Assembly (NCBI RefSeq): GCF_003063265.1 | Contig: NZ_NERU01000006.1 | Span: 1-64,000 of the forward strand | Reading direction: 5' to 3' | DNA length: 64,000 nucleotides | From: Limnohabitans sp. WS1 | Lineage (GTDB): Bacteria > Pseudomonadota > Gammaproteobacteria > Burkholderiales > Burkholderiaceae_C | Shown here: piece after piece, positions 47,596-55,494 of the stretch | Layout of the letters: each line of letters opens with the position of its first letter | Numbering within the stretch: position 1 is the first letter of the stretch | Notes under the pieces: generated by a model | What the model was told of the DNA's origin: nothing | The model's database searches: none | Seen by the model: only the letters and a program-made list of their open reading frames with translations | Program-made: the position numbers and the translations under genes

Positions 47596-48891
47596 ATGAA
47601 ATTACTCATTCAAAACGGCCGTGTGATCGACCCCGCCAGCGGCTTTGACCAAAAGGTGGACTTGGCCATTGCGGCGGGTCGCATTGTGGCCATGGGCAAG
47701 GCCCCGACAGACTTCACGCCCAACCGGGTGATCGATGCCCAGGGCTGCATCGTCGCTCCTGGCTTGGTGGACTTGGCGGCTCGCCTGCGCGAACCCGGCC
47801 AGGAACACGCCGGCATGCTGGAGAGCGAAATGGCCGCTGCCGTGGCCGGTGGCGTGACCAGCCTGGTGTGCCCGCCCGATACCGAGCCGGTGCTCGACGA
47901 ACCCGGTCTGGTCGAGATGCTGCGCTACCGCGCCGAAAAACTGCACCAGGCCCGTGTACTGCCCTTGGGCGCGCTCACCGTGGGCCTCAAGGGTGATGTG
48001 CTGACCGAGATGGGCCAGCTCACGGCCGCCGGTTGTGTAGGCTTTTCTCAGGCTGAGGTGCCGATTCCCAGCACCCAGGTGCTGCAACGCGCTTTGCAAT
48101 ACGCCAGCACTTTTGGCTTCACGGTCTGGCTGCGTCCGCAAGAGCTGCACCTGGGCAAGGGCGTTGCTGCCAGCGGCGCTTTGGCCACACGCATGGGCCT
48201 GTCGGGCGTGTCGGTGGCGGCTGAAACCATTGCCCTGCACACGATTTTTGAGCTGGTGCGCAGCACCCAAGCCCGTGTGCACCTGTGCCGCATCAGCAGT
48301 GCCCAAGGGGTGGATCTCATTCGCAAGGCCAAGGCCGAGGGCCTGCCCATCACGGCTGACGTGAGCATCAACTCGCTGCACCTGACCGATGCCGACATGG
48401 GCTACTTTGACAGCCGTGCTCGCCTGGTGCCCGTGCTGCGCCAGCAGCGCGACCGCGATGCCTTGCGCGCAGGCCTGGCCGACGGCACGCTGGACGTGCT
48501 GGTGTCTGACCACACCCCAGTCGATGCCGATGCCAAGGCCTTGCCCTTTGCCGAAGCCGAACCCGGCGCGACCGGCATGGAGCTGCTGTGGAGCCTGGCC
48601 CTCAAGTGGGGACAAGAGGCCGGTCTACCCGTGACCCAAGTGCTCTCGCGCATCACCGCCGACCCGTCCCGCGTGCTGGGTGCCACTTTGGGCAGCTTGC
48701 AAGATTCGGTGGGCCATCTGGCGGTGGGCGGCGTGGCCGATGTGTGTGTGCTGTCCACCGAAGGCCACTGGCTGGTGCGCGACGCTGCCCTGCGCAGCCA
48801 AGGCAAGAGCACCCCGTTTTCTGGCTACGAGTTGCCCGGTCGTGTGCTGGCCACGGTGGTGGGCGGGCAAGTGGCGTTCGAGGCCCGGTGA
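47596..48891 (+). CDS. Non-catalytic dihydroorotase-like subunit (PyrC'/PyrX)
   Basis: 431 residues with the dihydroorotase (amidohydrolase) fold. The zinc HxH that should precede REPG is missing: the site reads LVDLAARLREPG. The later His ligand region reads SINSLHLTDADM instead of the usual TPHHLLLTD. The terminal Asp in VLVSDHTPVDAD remains. Such inactive homologues (Pseudomonas PyrC') structurally support ATCase. ATG at 47596 with GAGGA 8 bases upstream. A functional dihydroorotase must be elsewhere. Confidence 0.93.
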   Translation: MKLLIQNGRVIDPASGFDQKVDLAIAAGRIVAMGKAPTDFTPNRVIDAQGCIVAPGLVDLAARLREPGQEHAGMLESEMAAAVAGGVTSLVCPPDTEPVLDEPGLVEMLRYRAEKLHQARVLPLGALTVGLKGDVLTEMGQLTAAGCVGFSQAEVPIPSTQVLQRALQYASTFGFTVWLRPQELHLGKGVAASGALATRMGLSGVSVAAETIALHTIFELVRSTQARVHLCRISSAQGVDLIRKAKAEGLPITADVSINSLHLTDADMGYFDSRARLVPVLRQQRDRDALRAGLADGTLDVLVSDHTPVDADAKALPFAEAEPGATGMELLWSLALKWGQEAGLPVTQVLSRITADPSRVLGATLGSLQDSVGHLAVGGVADVCVLSTEGHWLVRDAALRSQGKSTPFSGYELPGRVLATVVGGQVAFEAR

Positions 48892-48977
48892 GCCTCGCCT
48901 GCGTGAAGCGCCCTTTGTGTGCCATCCCCGGTGCACTCTTGGGGGTGCCCTTCATTCATACACCGTGCTGCTAAGCC

Positions 48978-49715
48978 ATGAACTCTGCAAAAGCCATCTG
49001 GAAATTCCTGCGGGGACTGTGGCATGTCTTCGTGGGCATGTGGACGATTTACTTTCGTTTTCCTCAGCTCTCACCAGAGCAAAGGGAAATGCATGTGCAA
49101 GCCTGGGCCTTGCAGTTTTTGGCGCTCTGGGGCATTCACCTCAAAGTGCTGGGCCAGCCTGTGGTCAGTGGGCCAGCGCTCATGGTGGCCAACCACATTT
49201 CGTGGCTCGACATTTTGGTCATCCACGCAGCGCGGCATTGCCGTTTTGTCTCCAAATCGGATGTGCGCGACTGGCCTTTGGTCGGCATGCTGGCCACGGG
49301 CGCGGGCACGTTGTACATTGAACGCACCAGCCGCAAAGACGCGCTGCGCATGGTCAAAGACATGGCCGATGCCATGCGAAACGGCGATGTGGTGGCCATT
49401 TTTCCTGAAGGCACCACCAGCGATGGCCGCGATCTGTTGCCCTTTCATGCCAACTTGATCCAGGCGGCCATTCAGGCCAATGCCCCGGTGCAGCCCATGT
49501 CGATTCAATTCGTGGATGCGCAAACAGGTCAAATCAGTTGGGGGCCTTGCTACATCGGTGACGATACATTGCTGGGCTCCATGTGGCGCACCCTCAAGTC
49601 GCCCCCCATTTTGGCGGTGGTTCATTTTGGTGAACTTCAGCAAGCGCATGGGCGCGACCGCCGCGCCTGGGCTCATGACTTGCGCGAACAAGTGATTCGA
49701 TTGCGCGACGTCTGA
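48978..49715 (+). CDS. plsC: 1-acyl-sn-glycerol-3-phosphate acyltransferase (PlsC family)
   Basis: 245 residues. Catalytic NHISWLDI (HxxxxD motif) and the substrate-binding FPEGTTSDG are in order. It acylates lysophosphatidic acid to phosphatidic acid at the inner membrane; an N-terminal hydrophobic segment (KFLRGLWHVFVGMWTIYF) anchors it. It is the last gene of the algH-pyr group, 86 bases after pyrC'. A hairpin follows the stop. Confidence 0.9.
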   Translation: MNSAKAIWKFLRGLWHVFVGMWTIYFRFPQLSPEQREMHVQAWALQFLALWGIHLKVLGQPVVSGPALMVANHISWLDILVIHAARHCRFVSKSDVRDWPLVGMLATGAGTLYIERTSRKDALRMVKDMADAMRNGDVVAIFPEGTTSDGRDLLPFHANLIQAAIQANAPVQPMSIQFVDAQTGQISWGPCYIGDDTLLGSMWRTLKSPPILAVVHFGELQQAHGRDRRAWAHDLREQVIRLRDV

Positions 49716-49740
49716 ACGTCAACGCCCAACGTCAACGCCC
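49715..49740. repeat. Two tandem copies of a 13-bp unit
   Basis: AACGTCAACGCCC is repeated twice, beginning at the last base of the plsC stop codon. Probably slippage in the 3' region; no function proposed. Confidence 0.6.
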
Positions 49741-49753
49741 GTTCGCCCAGCCA

Positions 49754-49793
49754 GGCTTGCAGCGCCTTGGGCTGAGCGTTCAGCCTGCAAGCC
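49754..49793. terminator. Bulged hairpin between plsC and ccdB-like gene
   Basis: GGCTTGCA (49754-49761) and GGCTGA (49770-49775) pair with TCAGCC and TGCAAGCC (49780-49793), leaving an 8-base bulge on the left. Located between convergent genes, so it probably terminates plsC transcription; there is no clear T-run. Confidence 0.45.
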
Positions 49794-49810
49794 CATGAAT
49801 GGGGTATTGA

Positions 49811-50125
49811 TCAAAGACCTGAAACCACAACATCCATGGCTGCGATCAGCAAGCCCGCTTGGGGTGCCAAATGGCCAACCCGCTGGCGCAAGCTGCGAGT
49901 GGGCAAGGGTGCCGCGTAGTGGGCCAATGCTCGACGTGCTAGGCCATTGATCATGACCATCGGGCAGAGCTTGTCCGGCGACTTTTCAGAAAATTCAATG
50001 GAAGCCAAAGGGATGCTCATGCGCGTGGCCAAGGCATCGAGCAAGTCGGTTTGAACGACAACCACAAAAGGGATGCCTTGAGCAGCGGTGTCACTGGGGT
50101 TCACATGAACGTCAAACTGAGCCAT
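49811..50125 (-). CDS. CcdB-like toxin without an adjacent antitoxin
   Basis: 104 residues. Start MAQFDVHVNPSD, VVVQTDLLDALATRMSIPLA, and the C-terminal LAPQAGLLIAAMDVVVSGL follow the CcdB pattern; the motif usually ends in a WGF-type tip essential for gyrase poisoning that I do not see here. CcdB family toxins poison DNA gyrase. No CcdA-like gene is found in the 205 bases upstream. It may be an inactive or solitary copy. Confidence 0.72.
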   Translation of the reverse strand: MAQFDVHVNPSDTAAQGIPFVVVVQTDLLDALATRMSIPLASIEFSEKSPDKLCPMVMINGLARRALAHYAAPLPTRSLRQRVGHLAPQAGLLIAAMDVVVSGL

Positions 50126-50330
50126 CGCGCTTTACCAAGGACGCAGGTCTGAACCCGGCCAAAGCGCAGCAAGGACGGGCGCAACGCCGATTCAAGTCTT
50201 TTGCCCGCGGCACTTGGGTATGGCCATCTGGCATCTTCGGCATGTGCATTGGCGCGATCCGATGGTGACGCTTCGCGCCCCAGCGGCGACCATCAGTTCA
50301 TTCGCAACACAAGCACGAACGGAGTTTTTC
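50126..50330. other. Gap between the CcdB-like toxin and the SDR gene
   Basis: About 205 bases. I translated the minus strand here for a CcdA-type antitoxin and found none; a frame at 50192-50407 has no recognisable motif. Probably a divergent promoter region. Confidence 0.4.
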
Positions 50331-51170
50331 ATGGCATCCACATCCCCCGCAAAACAAGTGGTCCTCGTCACCGGCGCATCGTCTGGCATGGGCAAAGAAA
50401 CGGCCAAGCGGCTGCTGCAAGAGGGCTTGGTGGTTTACGTCGCGGCCCGGCGTGTGGCGCAAATGGAAGACCTGCGGGCCTTGGGCGCGATACCGCTGCA
50501 GATGGACATTTCGGTGGACGCTGACATCGTCGCGGCCGTGAACACCATCACCCAGGGTCATGGGGGCATCGACGTGCTGGTGAACAACGCGGGCTTTGGC
50601 ATGTACGGCGCGATGGAAGATTCAACCCTGGCCGATGCCCGCTACCAGTTTGAAGTCAACCTGTTTGGCATGGCGCGGCTCACGCAGTTGGCACTCCCCC
50701 ACATGCGCCGCCAACAGGCGGGCAAGGTCATCAACATCTCGTCCATGGGCGGCAAGATGTACACGCCCTTGGGCTCGTGGTACCACGCCACCAAGCACGC
50801 GGTGGAAGGCTGGAGCGATTGCTTGCGCCTCGAGTTGACGCCCTTTGGCATTCAGGTGGTGATCATTGAGCCCGGTGTGATTGCCACCGAATGGGGCGGC
50901 GTGATGCTCGAGCCCATGCTGGCGCGTTCGGGCCAAGGCCCTTACCACGCCATGGCGCAGGGCATGGCCAAGGCGATGCGCAGCACCTACGCCAAAGCGG
51001 GTGCCGCCTCGCCGCCTTCGGTGGTGGCCGATGCCATACTGCAGGCGGTGCGTTCGCGCCGACCCAAAACCCGTTACGTCATCGGCAAAATGGCCAAGCC
51101 CCTGATGTTCATCCGCAAGTATTTCGGGGACCGCCTCTTTGACATGGCCATCATGAGCCAAGCCAAATAG
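50331..51170 (+). CDS. Short-chain dehydrogenase/reductase
   Basis: 279 residues from the ATG at 50331. Cofactor loop VTGASSGMGKETAKRLL, NNAG in VNNAGFGMYG, Ser in INISSMGGK and the YxxxK in WYHATKHAVEGW. The long C-terminus with a TEWGGVMLEPML loop fits a retinol/3-ketoacyl-type SDR. The substrate is unknown. It is followed 42 bases later by an AraC-type regulator, which may control it. Confidence 0.92.
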   Translation: MASTSPAKQVVLVTGASSGMGKETAKRLLQEGLVVYVAARRVAQMEDLRALGAIPLQMDISVDADIVAAVNTITQGHGGIDVLVNNAGFGMYGAMEDSTLADARYQFEVNLFGMARLTQLALPHMRRQQAGKVINISSMGGKMYTPLGSWYHATKHAVEGWSDCLRLELTPFGIQVVIIEPGVIATEWGGVMLEPMLARSGQGPYHAMAQGMAKAMRSTYAKAGAASPPSVVADAILQAVRSRRPKTRYVIGKMAKPLMFIRKYFGDRLFDMAIMSQAK

Positions 51171-51212
51171 TCCGACCCTCGAAACGCTCCACACGTCAGA
51201 AAGCCCCCCACC

Positions 51213-52232
51213 GTGAAACAGGCCACACGCTTTGCCCTGCAGATGGGTTGGAAACTGCTCATCCTCGACATGGGCTACGCCCCCGCCGATGTGCTGAGCC
51301 TGGCGCGGCTGCCGGGTGACCTGTTTGCACGCCCGGGCGGCGCGAGCTTGTCGCCCGCGCAGTACTTTGACCTGTGGCGAGGACTGGAGCAGGCCGCCGG
51401 CAAAGACGAGCTGGCACTCAAACTCGCGCAAGCCATGTCGGTAGAGGCCTTTGACCCGGCCATGTTCGCCTGCCTGTGCAGCCCCGACCTGAACACCGCG
51501 CTGCAGCGGCTGGCGCATTACAAACGCCTGATGTGCCCTTTGCACATGGTGGTCGACATCCGCGCAGACCGCACGCAAGTCACGCTCAGCTGCTATGGCA
51601 GCACCGAGCCGATTCCCCGCAGCTTGGGCGTGTCGGAGCTGGTGTTCTTCACCCAACTGGCGCGCTTGGGCACACGCGAACGCATCGAACCCTTGGCGGC
51701 TTCGGTGCCCGATTTGCCTTTGAACCTTGTGCCCTACCAGGCTTACCTGGGCTGTGCTTTGGGCACTTCTGAACAGATCCAAATGACGTTCTCGGCGCAA
51801 GATGCGCGGCGTCCTTTCTTGACCGACAACATGGCCATGTGGGCAGCGTTTGAACCTGCCCTCAACAGTCGGCTCTCTGAGTTGGATGCACAAGCGAGCC
51901 TGCGCGAGCGGGTGCGGGCCGTTTTGCTGGAGACGCTGCCCGCAGGCATCAGCAGCATCGACGCCGTGGCCCAGCGCTTGGCCATCAGCAAACGCTCTTT
52001 GCAGCGACAGTTGGCCGACGAATCGGTGGGGTTTCAAGAACTGCTCAGCGAGGTGCGCCATGAACTGGCGCGGCATTACCTGAGCCGCACCGACATTTCA
52101 GCCGGCGAGATTTCGTGGCTGCTGGGCTTTCAGGAAAGCAATTCCTTCATCCGCGCCTTCAGAAGCTGGACCGGCACCACACCTGCAGCCTATCGGCAAG
52201 GGCGCGTGGGCATGGATGCCCAGTGGCATTGA
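51213..52232 (+). CDS. AraC family transcriptional regulator
   Basis: 339 residues. An N-terminal Arabinose_bd-like domain of about 220 residues precedes the C-terminal HTH_18 domain (SIDAVAQRLAISKRSLQRQL and AGEISWLLGFQESNSFIRAFRSWTG). Regulators of this architecture (OruR/GliR-like) often act on lipid or hydroxyacid genes nearby. It shares a strand with the SDR and a small membrane-protein gene. Confidence 0.88.
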   Translation: MKQATRFALQMGWKLLILDMGYAPADVLSLARLPGDLFARPGGASLSPAQYFDLWRGLEQAAGKDELALKLAQAMSVEAFDPAMFACLCSPDLNTALQRLAHYKRLMCPLHMVVDIRADRTQVTLSCYGSTEPIPRSLGVSELVFFTQLARLGTRERIEPLAASVPDLPLNLVPYQAYLGCALGTSEQIQMTFSAQDARRPFLTDNMAMWAAFEPALNSRLSELDAQASLRERVRAVLLETLPAGISSIDAVAQRLAISKRSLQRQLADESVGFQELLSEVRHELARHYLSRTDISAGEISWLLGFQESNSFIRAFRSWTGTTPAAYRQGRVGMDAQWH

Positions 52233-52265
52233 GCGGCACAGAACATGAACACAGGAGACCTGCAC

Positions 52266-52754
52266 ATGGTGAAAGACATGACGGATTATTTTGTCGGGGA
52301 AAAGCAGGAAAGCGTGCTTTTCATGCTGGCGGCCTTGATGGCGATAGGCCTGGCGGTTTGGCTGTGGTCCCACGGCCATCGCCTGCGCTGGATGGCGCTG
52401 CCTTTGGTGGTGGTGGCGCTGATGCAGCTGGTGGTGGGCGTCACCATTTTTGCGCGCACCGATGCCCAACTGGCCAAACTCAGCACGCAACTCGTGAGCG
52501 CACCAGCCGAGTTCAAACAAGCCGAAACCGCGCGCATGCAAACGGTGATGGCCAATTTCAAGCTGTACAAAAGCGTCGAGTTGGCGCTGCTCGTGCTCGG
52601 GGCCTGTCTGATCGCGTTCTTCTCCAAATGGGATGCGGCCACCGCCATCGGCATCGGCTTGGTGGTGCAGGCGGGCTTCACGCTGGCGCTGGACTTGTTT
52701 GCCGAGGCGCGTGGGGAGGCTTATTTGAGGGCGCTGGCGGGTATGGCCACTTAG
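52266..52754 (+). CDS. Small membrane protein of unknown function
   Basis: 162 residues from the ATG at 52266, chosen because AGGAG lies 8 bases upstream (the ATG at 52245 lacks one). Three to four hydrophobic segments (VLFMLAALMAIGLAVWLW; LPLVVVALMQLVVGV; LALLVLGACLIAFF; AIGIGLVVQAGFTLAL). The loop between the second and third is helical and polar (FKQAETARMQTVMANFK). I do not recognise the family. Thirteen or so bases after the AraC stop, so likely co-transcribed. Confidence 0.6.
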   Translation: MVKDMTDYFVGEKQESVLFMLAALMAIGLAVWLWSHGHRLRWMALPLVVVALMQLVVGVTIFARTDAQLAKLSTQLVSAPAEFKQAETARMQTVMANFKLYKSVELALLVLGACLIAFFSKWDAATAIGIGLVVQAGFTLALDLFAEARGEAYLRALAGMAT

Positions 52755-52804
52755 AGCAGGCAAAAAGCCAAGCCAAAAAGCCGAGCAAAAAACATGGCCA
52801 TGGC

Positions 52805-52925
52805 TATAATTTCCGCTTCGAGAGACAAAAATCGGCTCCATGCCGTGAGGTGATTCGGTTCATCCTATATCTCTCGATCCATCTTCCCAACACCCGCTCG
52901 ACTTTCCAAAGTCAGCGGGTGTTCT
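52805..52925 (+). ncRNA. Candidate structured small RNA with -10 promoter and hairpin end
   Basis: TATAAT at 52805-52810 precedes TCGAGAGA (52818-52825), which is exactly inverted at 52870-52877; CGGC-TCCAT-GCCG forms a small internal hairpin. A strong hairpin follows (AACACCCGCT at 52889-52898 with AGCGGGTGTT at 52914-52923, GACTTT-CC-AAAGTC inside). I find no -35 near the ideal spacing, and no known family is recognised. A transcript of about 105 bases would be antisense to the 3' end of the DUF3800 gene. Confidence 0.3.
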
Positions 52926-53743
52926 TGATTGAAGACGGTGCTTTGTTGCTTGAATTGGCTGGCTCCTTGAGGCAAATCCAGATCCAGAACTTCCAGAATC
53001 TGGGGCCACACAAAATTCAGATACCGGACCTCGCTGCGTTCATAAAACCGTTGAAGCGCCCACAGGTAGTAGTCAACTGCTTGCAGACCCGCGTGGTCTT
53101 TGGGGAATGAGCACAGGACTTCAGTGGGTTTGGGGCGTGCTAAGCCAGATTTCTCGGGAATGGTGTCGTGCTCGATAGCGTCCACAAACGCCTTGGTGCG
53201 CGGTTTGTGTCCGCGCTGAGCGAACACAATTTTGTGGTGATTCAAGCCGTGCATCCGCGAAAAAAGGTGCCGAGTCAATTCGTCATACAGCTCGTGGCCG
53301 TCGGGGTCATAGCGGTACGCGGGGTCTATCCGGCGGCGTTGTTGGGCATAGTCAAGCAAACGCAATTTATCGCGAACCACGGCGACAAAACGCAGGTCGT
53401 GTTTCGCCAATAACTTGTAGACCAAAAACCGCACCTCAGGCGGATCGTCTTTCGCATGAAAGTGCACTGCCGTGCGTTTGCGTGCAGGGTCCAGCGAAGG
53501 CACATCCTTGAAAAAAGGGTCAGACAACAGGTCGCTGCGCAAGCGATCCAGATCTGAGGTCAGGGCCTGCACATCGCGGCATTCCAGTTTTCCAGCAATA
53601 AAAAAACGTGAACAGCCATCGGTGGCTGCTACGACTTTGCCACCTTTGCCAAACAGCGTCGGATCACCCGCCTCGTCGACAAACCAGGTCACATGCGCGG
53701 TGTGCTTGTCTTGGGTTGTCATATCTTTTTGCTCAGGTCGCAT
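52865..53743 (-). CDS. DUF3800 domain protein
   Basis: 292 residues. Near the N-terminus VTWFVDEAGDPTLFGKGG carries the DEAG motif of DUF3800 proteins, which resemble RNase H-fold enzymes and often occur in accessory DNA. Later FHAKDDPPEVR and PKDHAGLQAVDYYLWALQRF fit the family. No activity is established for this group. The final 18 codons are read through a strong hairpin. A downstream ATG at 53722 (MTTQDKH) is an equally good start. Flanks differ in function, suggesting insertion. Confidence 0.72.
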   Translation of the reverse strand: MRPEQKDMTTQDKHTAHVTWFVDEAGDPTLFGKGGKVVAATDGCSRFFIAGKLECRDVQALTSDLDRLRSDLLSDPFFKDVPSLDPARKRTAVHFHAKDDPPEVRFLVYKLLAKHDLRFVAVVRDKLRLLDYAQQRRRIDPAYRYDPDGHELYDELTRHLFSRMHGLNHHKIVFAQRGHKPRTKAFVDAIEHDTIPEKSGLARPKPTEVLCSFPKDHAGLQAVDYYLWALQRFYERSEVRYLNFVWPQILEVLDLDLPQGASQFKQQSTVFNQEHPLTLESRAGVGKMDREI

Positions 53744-53840
53744 GGCCAGGCCGTTGAATTTTTTGGCGTTAACTTTGATGTCAAAAAATGGAGTTCAAAT
53801 CTCTTTCGGAACTCAAGCCGTTGATTGGATCATGCGTTCA

Positions 53841-55268
53841 TCAACTTGCCAAGGCCAGCTGCAAAGCCAGCTGGTTGTGCCGCTCGATCAGCGGCCCCAT
53901 GTCCACCGTGGTGATCTGCCCTTGGCGAACCACCACGCGGCCATTCACGAGGGTGTAGTCGGCGTTGTCACTGGCGCACAGCAAGAGCGCCCCCACCGGG
54001 TCGTGCACCGCACCGCCCGCCATGCTGAGCGTGTCGGTGCGGAACAGGGCGATGTCGGCGCAATAGCCCGCTTTGATTTGCCCCAGCTCGTGGGCGCGGC
54101 CCAGCACTTCGGCGCCGCCGCGTGTGGCCAAGCGCAGGGCATCGCGGGGTGTCATGTCTGACGGACCCAAGTCACAGCCAAACACAGTGCGTCCGTTTTC
54201 GACGCGCGGTGGCTCCATCGCTCTGCCTACTCGCGCCAGCAGCATGGCTTGACGCGCTTCGTTCAGCAGGTGCGCCGCGTCGTTGCTGGCACTGCCGTCC
54301 ACACCCAGGCCAATGGGCACCCCCGCGTCGAGCATTTTGCGCAGCGGCAAGATGCCGCTGGCCAGGCGCATGTTGCTGCACGGGCAGTGGGCAATGCCGG
54401 TGCGCGTGCGTGCAAACAAATACGTGCCTTCTTCGTCGAGCTTCACGCCATGGGCGTGCCACACATCGTGACCCACCCAGCCCAAGTCCTCGGCGTATTG
54501 CGCGGGGGTGCAGTTGAACTTCTCACGGGTGTACGCGATGTCGTGGTCGTTTTCTGCCAAGTGGGTGTGCAGGCGCACGCCGTGGGCGCGGGCGAGTTTT
54601 GCCGATTCACGCATCAAGTCCTGGCTCACGCTGAAGGGCGAGCAGGGCGCCACGGCCACATGCGTCATGGACCCGAAACTCGCGTCATGCCAGGTCTCGA
54701 TCAGGCGCTGGGTTTCTTTCAGGATGGCGGGTTCTTTTTCGACCACGCTGTCGGGCGGCAAACCGCCTTGGCTCTCGCCCACACTCATGCTGCCGCGTGT
54801 GGCGGTGAAGCGCATGCCGATGGTGTGCGCGGCTTCAATGCTGTCGTCCAGCCGCACGCCGTTGGGGTAAATATAGAGGTGGTCACTGCTGGTGGTGCAG
54901 CCGCTCAGCAGCAGCTCGGCCATGGCCACCTGGCCAGAGACACGCACCATCTCGGGCGTCAGACCCACCCAGATGGGGTAGAGGCCCTTCAGCCAACTGA
55001 ATAGCTCGGCGTTTTGCACTGACGGAATCGCCCGCGTGAGCGATTGGTACATGTGGTGGTGGGTGTTGATCAGGCCCGGCACCACCACATGGTGGCGGGC
55101 GTCGATCACTTCATCGACTTGCGTGAGCAACTCGTCGGTGTTTTCAGTGGCGGGAATGATGCGTTCGATGCGGCCGTCGCGGATCAGGAGCGAGGCGTCT
55201 TTCAGTTCGGTGTTCGCATCGTCTTGTGTGGCGATGCAACGGGCGCGGTGGATGAGCAGCGTGGTCAT
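53841..55268 (-). CDS. 8-oxoguanine deaminase (amidohydrolase superfamily)
   Basis: 475 residues from the ATG at 55268 (MTTLLIHRAR). HxHxx metal motif reads INTHHHMYQSLTRAIPSVQN, with VAVAPCSPFSVSQ, LHTHLAEN, HAHGVKLDE and LGVDGSASNDAAHLL later. HHHMYQSLTRAIP is characteristic of 8-oxoguanine/ atrazine-like deaminases; 8-oxoguanine deaminase is the most probable, with triazine-type deaminases as alternatives. It would convert 8-oxoguanine to urate in purine salvage or detoxification. Confidence 0.85.
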   Translation of the reverse strand: MTTLLIHRARCIATQDDANTELKDASLLIRDGRIERIIPATENTDELLTQVDEVIDARHHVVVPGLINTHHHMYQSLTRAIPSVQNAELFSWLKGLYPIWVGLTPEMVRVSGQVAMAELLLSGCTTSSDHLYIYPNGVRLDDSIEAAHTIGMRFTATRGSMSVGESQGGLPPDSVVEKEPAILKETQRLIETWHDASFGSMTHVAVAPCSPFSVSQDLMRESAKLARAHGVRLHTHLAENDHDIAYTREKFNCTPAQYAEDLGWVGHDVWHAHGVKLDEEGTYLFARTRTGIAHCPCSNMRLASGILPLRKMLDAGVPIGLGVDGSASNDAAHLLNEARQAMLLARVGRAMEPPRVENGRTVFGCDLGPSDMTPRDALRLATRGGAEVLGRAHELGQIKAGYCADIALFRTDTLSMAGGAVHDPVGALLLCASDNADYTLVNGRVVVRQGQITTVDMGPLIERHNQLALQLALAS

Positions 55269-55328
55269 GGACTTGTCCTGGGCAAGGGGTGAAACAAGTC
55301 GCGGCCGAATCCCCAGGCCCCTGACTTG

Positions 55329-55397
55329 CAGGGGGAGGGCGAGCACCACGTTGCCGCGCGTCCCGGGCTGTGCAGTGGGGCGATTTTAAGCAGATGA
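55329..55397. repeat. Direct repeat copy A (69 bp)
   Basis: About 90 percent identical (seven mismatches by eye) to 57952-58020 in the same orientation. It begins CAGGGGG and contains TTGCCGCG and GGGCTGTGCAGTGGGGCGA. A stem CCCCTG/CAGGGG (55318-55334) precedes it. It lies downstream of the TonB receptor stop and upstream of the deaminase start on the minus strand. Confidence 0.8.
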
Positions 55398-55494
55398 GCG
55401 TTCGTGAAGCGCTGGCGCGTTGGCGTTTTCGCAAGACCTGAAGATGAACGGGCCTATTCTTCTGAAGCCCATCAATTGGCAAAACCCACCGGAA

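Noticed and set aside
50192-50407. Possible CcdA antitoxin
   Set aside because: The protein lacks any antitoxin-like DNA-binding pattern and overlaps the SDR gene start.
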